From NCBI GenBank assembly GCA_006227785.1, contig SBFU01000050.1:1-8002 (forward strand): a stretch of DNA of 8,002 nucleotides, given 5' to 3'. A program made the translations under genes and the position numbers. The DNA comes from Burkholderiales bacterium (lineage in GTDB: Bacteria; Pseudomonadota; Gammaproteobacteria; Burkholderiales; Burkholderiaceae_C). Below the pieces are notes generated by a model. It searched no databases, was not told the DNA's origin, and worked only from the letters and a program-made list of their open reading frames with translations. Shown in pieces: positions 1 through 5,590 of the stretch (positions are counted from its first letter, which is position 1; the number at the start of each line of letters is the position of its first letter).

Positions 1-128
1 TCGCGCAATCCGGACCGAACCCGTTTCTCGATCAGTTGCGAGCAGGTCAGCAGGCGCAGCCACAAACGCAGCTCCTGGGCGTGCTCGCTGTGCGCACGCG
101 CTTCCAGATCGAGGGATTCGGTGTTCAT
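1..128 (-). CDS. MarR-family transcriptional regulator (N-terminal part only)
   Basis: The minus strand reads 42 codons from an ATG at 128 to the window edge without a stop. The peptide starts MNTESLDLEARAHSEHAQ and continues into an amphipathic helix, RLWLRLLTCSQLIEKRVR, ending SGLR. This looks like the first dimerisation helix of MarR-type regulators, and the LRLWLRLLTCSQLIEKR phrase resembles MarR proteins I associate with aromatic-acid clusters of Comamonadaceae. The winged-helix domain lies outside the window. MarR proteins are usually dimeric repressors released by small aromatic or carboxylic ligands and often repress themselves. A palindrome directly before the start codon (134-155) fits autoregulation. 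No clear Shine-Dalgarno sequence is visible, so the transcript may have a very short leader. The family call rests on a short fragment. That it controls the transporter and ligase genes is inference. Confidence 0.68.
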   Translation of the reverse strand, partial: MNTESLDLEARAHSEHAQELRLWLRLLTCSQLIEKRVRSGLR

Positions 129-133
129 GGGCA

Positions 134-155
134 ATTAGTTTAGGTCTAAATTAAT
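134..155. promoter_or_regulatory. Probable MarR operator (inverted repeat)
   Basis: An AT-rich imperfect palindrome, ATTAGTTTAG-GT-CTAAATTAAT, stands out in GC-rich surroundings. Its 10-nt arms match at 9 of 10 positions with a 2-nt centre. MarR-family dimers typically bind AT-rich palindromes of about this size that overlap their own promoter. This one ends five bases before the regulator's start codon, where a bound dimer would block transcription or promoter clearance. No -35/-10 pair could be assigned with confidence. Confidence 0.6.
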
Positions 156-251
156 GTGCGGCCACCGGGGAAACCCTGACGGCTCTCGTCCTGCTGTCGG
201 CGTACGCGACGCATCGGGTTTGATCCAGATCGCATGTCAGGTGGTGCCTTG

Positions 252-266
252 ATGCCAGAATGGCAT
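252..266. repeat. Short perfect inverted repeat in the divergent marR/DUF1840 gap
   Basis: ATGCCA-GAA-TGGCAT is a perfect 6-3-6 palindrome in the 223-base gap between the minus-strand regulator and the plus-strand DUF1840 gene, about 85 bases before the latter's start. It could be a regulator half-site pair or chance. There is no T-run, so it is not a terminator. Apart from this and the operator at 134-155, nothing recognisable was found in the gap. Confidence 0.3.
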
Positions 267-351
267 GGAGGCTGCCAGGTGGCCGTCACAGGCGGTCGGC
301 CGCGGCAACCCTCTTGAGCTTGCGTTGTCCGACACCACAAGGAGAGACAGG

Positions 352-678
352 ATGAGCCCCTACCGCTTCAAATCCAGAGACACGGGCGATGTGGTGATGC
401 TGCACCACACCGGCCAGCGTGTGCTTCAGATTCTGGGCAAGGACCCGGATGCGCCCGGTGTCATTCTGGTCGAGCAGATGCCGGCTGCCGTCGCCGCCCT
501 GAAAGCGGCGATTGCGCAGGAAGAGGCGGAACAGCAGCGCCAGAAGGATGAGGCACGGGCCAATGGCGAACCACCGCCCGTGTTCGAAGTGGTCAGTCTG
601 CGAATGCGATGCGCCCCGCTGTTCGAGATGATCGAACGCTGCCAGAAGGCCGGCGTGGAAATCGTCTGGGGCGTGTGA
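352..678 (+). CDS. DUF1840 domain-containing protein
   Basis: A 108-residue cytoplasmic protein with no signal peptide or membrane segment. The ATG at 352 is preferred because a strong ribosome site, AAGGAGAG (339-346), precedes it by five bases. An in-frame ATG at 265 would add 29 residues that look like translated leader. The layout fits DUF1840: an N-terminal YRFKSRDTGDVVML segment, then GQRVLQILGKDPDAPGVIL (about residues 21-39), an EQMPAAVAALKAAI helix, a charged linker rich in E, Q and K (about 56-72), and a C-terminal VSLRMRCAPLFEMIERC helix ending IVWGV. The family is small, confined mostly to betaproteobacteria, and its role is unknown. The gene is the only plus-strand gene here. It stops nine bases from the end of the converging Bug gene and is probably unrelated to the catabolic cluster. 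Confidence 0.88.
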   Translation: MSPYRFKSRDTGDVVMLHHTGQRVLQILGKDPDAPGVILVEQMPAAVAALKAAIAQEEAEQQRQKDEARANGEPPPVFEVVSLRMRCAPLFEMIERCQKAGVEIVWGV

Positions 679-680
679 GG

Positions 681-700
681 CCGGGTCTCAGTCGACCCGG
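681..700. other. GC-rich hairpin at a convergent gene junction
   Basis: CCGGGTC-tcagtc-GACCCGG gives a perfect 7-bp stem with a 6-nt loop. It lies just after the DUF1840 stop and overlaps the last codons and stop of the converging Bug gene. The stem can be extended by two pairs with one bulged G. No T-run follows on either strand, so it is not a canonical intrinsic terminator. It could still slow polymerase or protect the 3' ends of both transcripts. Confidence 0.35.
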
Positions 701-1677
701 GCCCCGGAGGCCTGGACCACCGGCGCCCATTTGGCGATCTCGGCTGCGATCTGGCGGCTGAAATCGGCTGGCGTGCTCCCGCCCGGGATCGCGCCAAGCG
801 CCGCCAGGCGTGCGGAGATTTCAGCGGACTTCAGCGCCTTGGCCGTTTCTTCGTGCAGGCGGCCGACGATGTCGGCCGGCGTACCGGCCGGAGCCAGCAG
901 GCCGAACCAGGAACTCGCCTCGAAGTCGGGCAGCTTTGCCGCTTCGGCCACGGTGGGCAGATCGGGCAGGGCCTGTGAGCGCACCGCGCTGGTGACCGCA
1001 AAGGCTTTGAGCGTGCCGGCCTGGATGTGGGGCATGGCCGAAGGCAGGTTGTCGAACATCACGTCCATGGTGCCGGCCAGCAGGTCCCGGATGGCGGGCG
1101 CCGATCCCCGGTAGGGGATGTGGGTCATGAAGATGCCGGTCTTCGCCTTGAACAGCTCTCCCGCCAGGTGGATCGAGGTGCCGTTGCCGCTGGAGGCCAT
1201 GTTCAGCTTGCCCGGGTTGGCCTTGGCGTAGCGGATGAAGGCCTGCACCGAGTCGATGCCCAGCCGCTGCGCAGTGGCGGTGTTCATCACCATCACATTG
1301 GGCACACCGGCCACCAGGGTGATGGGGGCAAAGTCCTTTTGCGGATCGTAGGGCAGGCGGGCGTAAAGCGACTTGTTGATGCCGTGTGTACCGACCGTGC
1401 CCATCAGCAGCGTGTAACCGTCACCTGCGGATTTGGCCACGTGGTCGGCCCCGATGTTGCCGCCGGCGCCGCCACGGTTGTCGACGATGAACTGCTGACC
1501 CAGCGCCTTGGAGAGTTCGGGGGCCAGCAGCCGGGCCAGGATATCGGTGGTGCCACCCGGTGCGAACGGCACGACGATGCGGACCGGTTTGCTGGGCCAG
1601 GTCCCCTGGGCCAGCGTGGTCACAGGCAGGGCCAGGGCAGCGGACAGGGCAATGAGGGAGCGGCGCGACAGGCTCAT
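688..1677 (-). CDS. Bug-family (tripartite tricarboxylate transporter, TctC-type) substrate-binding protein, second copy
   Basis: A 329-residue periplasmic solute receptor of usual Bug length. The N-terminus has an arginine pair (SRRSLIA, residues 4-10) and a hydrophobic stretch ending TLA-Q, with likely cleavage after residue 23. The SRRSL phrase could allow Tat export, though it is not a full Tat consensus. The mature protein begins [19 protein letters not shown] (27-45), the first strand and ligand-binding loop of the family. Next come a glycine-rich [11 protein letters not shown] segment (67-77), [17 protein letters not shown] (186-202), DVMFDN (205-210) and [10 protein letters not shown] (237-246). 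These proteins bind carboxylates and other small organic acids. Its ATG overlaps the stop of the upstream 133-residue gene in an ATGA, and AGGAGA lies about eight bases upstream, so translation is coupled. No TctA/TctB membrane genes are nearby, as is common for this greatly expanded family. The ligand cannot be read from sequence. Confidence 0.93.
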   Translation of the reverse strand: MSLSRRSLIALSAALALPVTTLAQGTWPSKPVRIVVPFAPGGTTDILARLLAPELSKALGQQFIVDNRGGAGGNIGADHVAKSAGDGYTLLMGTVGTHGINKSLYARLPYDPQKDFAPITLVAGVPNVMVMNTATAQRLGIDSVQAFIRYAKANPGKLNMASSGNGTSIHLAGELFKAKTGIFMTHIPYRGSAPAIRDLLAGTMDVMFDNLPSAMPHIQAGTLKAFAVTSAVRSQALPDLPTVAEAAKLPDFEASSWFGLLAPAGTPADIVGRLHEETAKALKSAEISARLAALGAIPGGSTPADFSRQIAAEIAKWAPVVQASGARVD

Positions 1678-2075
1678 GGTTGTGGTCTCCTGATGAGGGA
1701 TTCGACTTGTGGACGCAGCGCCCGGCCGACCTGGATGCCGATGGCCAGCGCAGCGGCGTTGGCGTGGCTGACCACGCCTTCATCGAATGTACTGGCGGCC
1801 TGCCCGATGCAGGCGCTCGTGTGCGACACCGTGCAGGCGGCCAGACCTCCGGCCTGCAGCAGATCCAGACCCGCCACCCCGGCCGCATCCTTGCCAACCC
1901 CCGCATCGTTGAACACCGACAGCAGGGGCCTGGCTGCCAGTGCATAGCGGGCCGAACTCAGGCCGCCATGAGAGCCGCTCAAAGCAATGCAGCCCGCGTC
2001 GGCGGGCTGCAGCTCGGTGATGGAGTCCACCACCCGCAAGAACGGGGCTGCGCCGAGCGACGCCTCCCCGGTCAC
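1674..2075 (-). CDS. Conserved-looking protein of unknown function between two Bug receptor genes
   Basis: A 133-residue soluble protein with no signal peptide. I do not recognise a named family. It has strong glycine-rich motifs that look functional: SGSHGG (33-38) and [17 protein letters not shown] (54-70). These are followed by [17 protein letters not shown] (84-100) and [12 protein letters not shown] (102-113). Cysteines are at 29, 81 and 89, and two histidines sit in SH pairs. The alternation of short hydrophobic strands and glycine turns suggests a small alpha/beta fold. It starts with GTG two bases after the stop of the upstream Bug gene, and its stop overlaps the next Bug gene's ATG. 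Intimate coupling to two receptors is the best clue to its role. The exact start is uncertain: no good ribosome site precedes the GTG, and the conserved part seems to begin near VVDSITEL (15-22). An enzyme acting on the imported acid or a regulatory partner are both possible. Confidence 0.8.
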   Translation of the reverse strand: MTGEASLGAAPFLRVVDSITELQPADAGCIALSGSHGGLSSARYALAARPLLSVFNDAGVGKDAAGVAGLDLLQAGGLAACTVSHTSACIGQAASTFDEGVVSHANAAALAIGIQVGRALRPQVESLIRRPQP

Positions 2076-2077
2076 GT

Positions 2078-3061
2078 TCAGTCGGCGTACTGGCCGGCTG
2101 CGTCGATCACGGTCTTCAGCTTGGTGATCTGGTCGGCCACGAAGGCTTTGTGACCTTCCGGGCTGAGCCGGTTGTCGGTCACCACCATGGCACCCAGCGA
2201 TGCCTGGCCGGACATGAACTTCGGATCCTTGAGCGCTGCACGCAGCGCCTCGTTGATCTTCTTCGTCACATCGGCCGGGGTGCCTTTGGGTGCATACAGG
2301 CCGTGCCAGATGGTCAGATTGAAGCCCTTGAGGCCCATTTCCTGCAGCGTCGGGTAGTCCTTGAGCAGCTTGTGGTCTTCAAGGCGCTTGGCCGTGGTGA
2401 CGGCATAGCCCTTCACACGACCGGCCTCGATCTGGCTGGTGGTGTTGGTGGTCTGGTCACACATGAGATCGACCTGGCCGCCGATCAGGTCGTTCATGGC
2501 AGGGCCCGTGCCGCGGTAGGCAATGGCGGTCAGGGACTTGTCCAGCTTCATGGCCGACTGCCACATCAGGCCACACAGGTGGGAGGCCGAACCCAGGCCG
2601 GCGTGGGCCAGGTTGACCTTGCCACCGTTGCTGCGGACATAGTTTTCGAAATCGCGGTAGGTGTTGGCCGGAATTTTCGGCGAACCCAGCAGCGTCATCG
2701 GCACATCGTTGATCATGCCGAGGTACTCGAAGTCTTCGAGGGCCTTGAACTGGAGCTTGCGGTACAGGCCGGCGGTTGACGCCATGCCAATGTGCCAGAC
2801 CAGCAGCGTATGCCCGTCCGGTGTGGCGCGCGCCACCTTGGTGGCGCCGATGGTGCCGCCAGCGCCGGCTGCGTTTTCCACCACGATGGTGGCTCCGCCC
2901 AGCGGGCCACGCATGGCCTCGGCCAGCTGACGCGCGACGGTGTCGGTGGGGCCACCGGCAGCAAAAGGCACCACGATGGTGATGGGCTTGCTGGGGAAGG
3001 TCTGGGCAAATGCCCCGCCGGCGACGACGGCGGACAGTGCGAGGGCTACAACTTGCTTCAT
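2078..3061 (-). CDS. Bug-family (TctC-type) substrate-binding protein, first copy
   Basis: A 327-residue periplasmic receptor. The signal peptide is MKQVVALALSAVVAGGAFA with cleavage expected before Q20. The mature protein opens TFPSKPITIVVPFAAGGPTD (21-40), the family's first strand and ligand loop. It continues with the glycine-rich NAAGAGGTIGATK (63-75), IAYRGTGPAMNDLIGG (180-195), VDLMCDQ (197-203) and DYPTLQEMGLKGF (235-247). The start is well supported by AAGGAGA about seven bases upstream of the ATG. It differs clearly from the second Bug protein across the ligand region: WHIGMASTAGLYRKL replaces [16 protein letters not shown]. The two are therefore divergent paralogues with probably different ligands, not a recent duplication. 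Two cysteines (163, 201) could form a disulfide in the periplasm. It opens a tight three-gene unit. A 120-base gap separates it from the ligase gene, enough for its own promoter, though none is obvious. Confidence 0.93.
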   Translation of the reverse strand: MKQVVALALSAVVAGGAFAQTFPSKPITIVVPFAAGGPTDTVARQLAEAMRGPLGGATIVVENAAGAGGTIGATKVARATPDGHTLLVWHIGMASTAGLYRKLQFKALEDFEYLGMINDVPMTLLGSPKIPANTYRDFENYVRSNGGKVNLAHAGLGSASHLCGLMWQSAMKLDKSLTAIAYRGTGPAMNDLIGGQVDLMCDQTTNTTSQIEAGRVKGYAVTTAKRLEDHKLLKDYPTLQEMGLKGFNLTIWHGLYAPKGTPADVTKKINEALRAALKDPKFMSGQASLGAMVVTDNRLSPEGHKAFVADQITKLKTVIDAAGQYAD

Positions 3062-3181
3062 GCGGGGTCTCCTTCGGTTAACGACGGGCAGATCGTACCC
3101 GTGCCTCGCGTCCGGTCCATCGCGGAAATTACGTAGCCCGCCGCCCGGGAAAACCCTTTGCCCCGCGGCTCCAGGGCCGGT

Positions 3182-4438
3182 TCACTGGTAGCTGCGGGCG
3201 TCTTCGATGACCTTGCCGTCGTTGGGCAGACTGCCAGGGGACAGCACCTCGACCTCGCCGCGCAGTTTGGTCACTTCGCGAATCGCTTCGCCGACCCGTT
3301 GCTGGAAGCTGTCGGGACCCGAGCAGTCGGTCTCGACCTGCAGGGTCATGCGGTCGTTGGCCATTTCGCCAGACACCACCAGACGGGCGCGCCGGATCTC
3401 GGGAAAGCGGCGCACGATTTCGGCCACCTGCGACGGGTGGACAAACATGCCCTTGATCTTGGTGGTCTGGTCGGCCCGGCCCATCCAGCCTTTGATGCGG
3501 GGTGCCGTGCGGCCGGTCGGGCAGGTCCCTGGCAGGATGGCCGAAAGGTCGCCGGTGCCAAAGCGGATCAGCGGGTAGGCCGGGTTCAGGGTGGTGACCA
3601 CCAGCTCACCCACCTCGCCTTCAGGTACCGGATCGCCGGTGCCGGGCCGCACGATCTCGACAATCACGCCTTCGTCCAGCACCAGCCCTTCGCGGGCGGC
3701 CGTTTCGTAGGCCACCAGACCCAGGTCGGCCGTGGCGTAGGTCTGGAAGACCTCGACGCCGCGCTCGCGGAACCAGGTGGTCAGGCTGGGCGGGCAGGCC
3801 TCGCCGCCGACCGATGCCTTCCTCAGGCTGCGCATGTCGGTGCCAGCCTCGGCCGCCTTCTCCAGCAGGATGCGCAGAAAGCTGGGGGTGCCGGTGTAGG
3901 CGTCGGGGCGCAGTTCGGTCACCGCCTCCAGTTGCTGTTCGGTCTGTCCGGTGCCGGCGGGAAACACGGTGCAGCCGACCGCCAGAGCCCCCGATTCGAG
4001 GATGAACGCGCCCGGGGTCATGTGGTAGCTGAAGCTGTTGTGCACCAGGTCGCCGGCCCGAAAGCCCGCGGCATACAGGGCGCGGCCGGCACGCCAGTAG
4101 TCACGGACGGCGCCTTCGGGTTCGTAGATGGGGCCCGGCGAGGCAAAGATGCGCTGCATCTGCGGTCCGCGAACCAGCGCCGAGAAGCCGCCGAAGGCGT
4201 CACCACCGGCCGCCCGGGCGGCCTTCTGGCGTTGCAGCAGCTCCGACTTGCGGGTCACCGGCAGCTGCGCCAGCGCCTCGCGGCTGGTGACACCGGCCGC
4301 ATCCACATCCTTGAGCAGTTCAGCAAAGGCCACTGTGCCGGCCTTGGCATGAGCGACCTGCGCCGCCAGGGCGGCCATCTGCGCCGCCTCGCGCTCGGCC
4401 GGCGAACGGGTTTCCAGGGCATCGAAAAAATCGGTCAT
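3182..4438 (-). CDS. Phenylacetate-CoA ligase (PaaK)-like adenylate-forming enzyme
   Basis: A 418-residue cytoplasmic protein close to PaaK length (about 430). Known members activate an aryl or acyl carboxylate with ATP, then form its CoA thioester. Motifs in order: LPVTRKSELL (59-68), YTGTPSFLRI (181-190), VGGEACPPSL (210-219), QTYATADLG (232-240) at the A5 position, RFGTGDLS (292-299, A7), GRADQTTKIKGMFVHPSQV (320-338, A8) and a C-terminal PNDGK whose K409 matches the A10 catalytic lysine. Where typical enzymes have the SSGTTG-type phosphate loop, this protein has FASPGPIYEPEG (98-109), lacking the Ser/Thr-Gly pattern. I recall the same degeneration in relatives from similar ABC clusters, so it is probably a subfamily trait. 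Position after livF suggests it activates the imported acid. The substrate is unknown. No clear ribosome site precedes the ATG. A non-ligase role cannot be excluded. Confidence 0.85.
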   Translation of the reverse strand: MTDFFDALETRSPAEREAAQMAALAAQVAHAKAGTVAFAELLKDVDAAGVTSREALAQLPVTRKSELLQRQKAARAAGGDAFGGFSALVRGPQMQRIFASPGPIYEPEGAVRDYWRAGRALYAAGFRAGDLVHNSFSYHMTPGAFILESGALAVGCTVFPAGTGQTEQQLEAVTELRPDAYTGTPSFLRILLEKAAEAGTDMRSLRKASVGGEACPPSLTTWFRERGVEVFQTYATADLGLVAYETAAREGLVLDEGVIVEIVRPGTGDPVPEGEVGELVVTTLNPAYPLIRFGTGDLSAILPGTCPTGRTAPRIKGWMGRADQTTKIKGMFVHPSQVAEIVRRFPEIRRARLVVSGEMANDRMTLQVETDCSGPDSFQQRVGEAIREVTKLRGEVEVLSPGSLPNDGKVIEDARSYQ

Positions 4439-4481
4439 GGCAGAAACCAGAAATGTCTGAGTGAGGTGAATCCAATCCAGA

Positions 4482-4557
4482 ACACCGCGGAACCGGCTTT
4501 GCCGGGCCGCAGGTGTTGCCCCCTTGAGGGGGTGACGCCGCAGGCGGCGCGGGGGTG
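4482..4557. repeat. Structured intergenic repeat, copy A (between livF and the ligase gene)
   Basis: A 76-nt element with three consecutive stem-loops. Hairpin 1 (4482-4516) pairs ACACC-GCGG with CCGC-A-GGTGT around an inner CCGGC-TTT-GCCGG, 14 pairs in all. Hairpin 2 (4519-4532) is CCCCC-TTGA-GGGGG. Hairpin 3 (4536-4549) is CGCCGC-AG-GCGGCG. It matches copy B at 5514-5587 with only two differences across hairpins 1 and 2. It lies in the 158-base gap after the livF stop, where an RNA structure could set mRNA stability or ligase expression. There is no T-run, so it is not a standard terminator. No coding potential is claimed. Confidence 0.85.
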
Positions 4558-4584
4558 GTCCTGTTCCAGCGGCGCGGGGTGGTC
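4546..4584. repeat. Short near-tandem direct repeat
   Basis: GGCGCGGGGGTGGTC (4546-4560) recurs as GGCGCGGGGTGGTC (4571-4584), one G shorter, 25 bases on. The first unit is the tail of repeat copy A, so part of the element's end appears duplicated between it and the livF stop. Copy B has no such second unit. Confidence 0.45.
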
Positions 4585-4596
4585 AGTGCTCGTGGG

Positions 4597-5406
4597 TCAA
4601 GCCAGCCAACGCTTCCTGCGCTTGTAGCTCTTGACGTCCTTGAAGGACTTGCGCTCGCCGCCGCCCATGCCCAGGTAGAACTCCTTGACGTCCTCGTTGT
4701 TGCGCAGGTCTTCGGCCTTGCCGTCCATCACGATGCGCCCCGACTCCATGATGTAGCCGTAGTCGGCGTAACGCAGCGCCATGTTGGTGTTCTGCTCGGC
4801 CAGCAGAAACGTCACTTTTTCCTTGGTGTTGAGGTCCTTGACGATCTCGAACACCTCCTCGACGATCTGCGGCGCCAGTCCCATGGACGGCTCGTCCAGC
4901 AGCACGACGTTGGGGTTGGCCATCAGGGCGCGGCCGATGGCGCACATCTGCTGCTCGCCACCCGAGGTGTAGGCCGCCTGGCTGGTGCGGCGCGTCTTGA
5001 GGCGGGGGAAGTAGTTGTAGACCTTCTCCAGGTTGCGCGCCACCTCGGCCTTGTCCTTGCGGGTGTAGGCGCCGGTCATCAGGTTCTCTTCGATGGTCAG
5101 GTGCGCAAAGCAGTGGCGCCCCTCCATCACCTGCACCACGCCGCGCTGCACCAGATCGGCCGGGGTCAGGTTTTCGATGCGCTCGCCGCGCAGCTCGACA
5201 CTGCCTTTGGTGACCTCGCCGCGCTCGCCCTTGAGCAGGTTGGAGACGGCCCGCAGCGTGGTGGTCTTGCCGGCGCCATTGCCCCCGAGGATGGCAGCGA
5301 TCTGCCCTTCGGCGACTTGCAGCGATACGCCCTTGAGCACCAGGATCACGTGGTTGTAGATGACCTCGATGCCATTGACGTTGAGAACGATGTTGGGATT
5401 GCTCAT
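4597..5406 (-). CDS. livF: LivF-type ATP-binding protein of a branched-chain amino acid/organic acid (HAAT) ABC transporter
   Basis: A 269-residue cytoplasmic ATPase that would pair with a LivG subunit beneath LivH/LivM. Visible motifs: Walker A GGNGAGKT (41-48), Q-loop Q92 in VVQVMEGRH, signature TSGGEQQ (147-153, Thr where Leu is usual), Walker B VVLLDEP (167-173) and AEQN (203-206) at the switch position. LivF proteins normally carry a Q there instead of the His of LivG, which helps identify this subunit. The ATG at 5406 is chosen because AGGA precedes it by about eight bases. A longer in-frame start at 5433 would lie inside a perfect hairpin. The C-terminus is an unusual basic tail, KSYKRRKRWLA. 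It follows the receptor gene by 184 structured bases and precedes the CoA ligase by 158. The symbol denotes the family only. The substrate is probably an organic or aromatic acid, by context. Confidence 0.92.
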   Translation of the reverse strand: MSNPNIVLNVNGIEVIYNHVILVLKGVSLQVAEGQIAAILGGNGAGKTTTLRAVSNLLKGERGEVTKGSVELRGERIENLTPADLVQRGVVQVMEGRHCFAHLTIEENLMTGAYTRKDKAEVARNLEKVYNYFPRLKTRRTSQAAYTSGGEQQMCAIGRALMANPNVVLLDEPSMGLAPQIVEEVFEIVKDLNTKEKVTFLLAEQNTNMALRYADYGYIMESGRIVMDGKAEDLRNNEDVKEFYLGMGGGERKSFKDVKSYKRRKRWLA

Positions 5407-5423
5407 GTTGTGTTCCTGCTGGA

Positions 5424-5460
5424 CCATTCGCAAGACCCGGCAAGCCGGTCTTGCGAATGG
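5424..5460. other. Perfect 14-bp hairpin just upstream of livF
   Basis: CCATTCGCAAGACC (5424-5437) pairs perfectly with GGTCTTGCGAATGG (5447-5460) around a 9-nt loop, and GG/CC inside the loop could pair further with a bulged C. On the mRNA (minus) strand the hairpin ends 17 bases before the livF ATG, just upstream of its ribosome site. There is no T-run after it, so it is not an intrinsic terminator. An mRNA stabiliser, an RNase processing site or a binding palindrome would all fit. Confidence 0.8.
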
Positions 5461-5476
5461 CGGCTGTGCTCAGCCG
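5461..5476. other. Small hairpin adjoining the 14-bp hairpin
   Basis: CGGCTG-TGCT-CAGCCG forms a perfect 6-bp stem with a 4-nt loop. It abuts the larger hairpin without a spacer, so the two could stack coaxially in the receptor-livF mRNA. It is short enough that chance is possible, but its position in a gap full of stem-loops makes it worth recording. Confidence 0.5.
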
Positions 5477-5513
5477 CTAGCGCCCACCAACACAGCGGCG
5501 ACCGTTTCAAGGG

Positions 5514-5587
5514 ACACCGCGGAACCGGCTCTGCCGGGCCGCAGGTGTCGCCCCCTTGAGGGGGTCGCGCGAAGCGCGGCGGGGGTG
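5514..5587. repeat. Structured intergenic repeat, copy B (between the receptor gene and livF)
   Basis: A 74-nt partner of copy A (4482-4557) in the same orientation. Hairpin 1 (5514-5548) and hairpin 2 (5551-5564) match copy A apart from one loop base (T to C at 5531) and one linker base (T to C at 5549). Hairpin 3 (5566-5578) is CGCGC-GAA-GCGCG, different in both arms from copy A yet still fully paired. It ends three bases from the receptor stop codon, so on the mRNA it is the first thing after that gene. This is a position where stem-loops often protect a highly expressed receptor message from 3' exonucleases. Confidence 0.86.
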
Positions 5588-5590
5588 CTC

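Noticed and set aside
265..351. N-terminal extension of the DUF1840 protein from the ATG at 265
   Set aside because: The ATG at 352 has a strong AAGGAGAG site, and the protein from there matches the family's start. The extension is unrelated in character.
688..3061. The two Bug genes as a recent tandem duplication
   Set aside because: The proteins agree only at family-level motifs and differ through most of the ligand region, so they are old paralogues or were acquired independently.
4482..4560. Peptide-like similarity EPALPGRRCxPLEGV shared by plus-strand frames over the two repeats
   Set aside because: The similarity comes from the non-coding repeat being read in the same frame twice. It is not a protein domain.
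3158..4627. 489-codon plus-strand open frame antisense to the ligase
   Set aside because: The ligase frame on the other strand has recognisable family motifs. This frame has none and also reads through repeat copy A.
5407..5433. Nine-residue N-terminal extension of LivF from the ATG at 5433
   Set aside because: It would start inside the 14-bp hairpin, has no ribosome site, and the ATG at 5406 has a proper AGGA upstream.
4583..5443. Long minus-strand open frame of 286 codons across livF
   Set aside because: It is an alternate frame of livF, made of low-complexity Arg/Gln/Gly-rich sequence typical of GC-rich shadows. The other frame has all ABC ATPase motifs.
5424..5460. Intrinsic terminator between the receptor gene and livF
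   Set aside because: The stem is excellent, but neither strand has a following T-run, and the downstream gene belongs to the same transporter.
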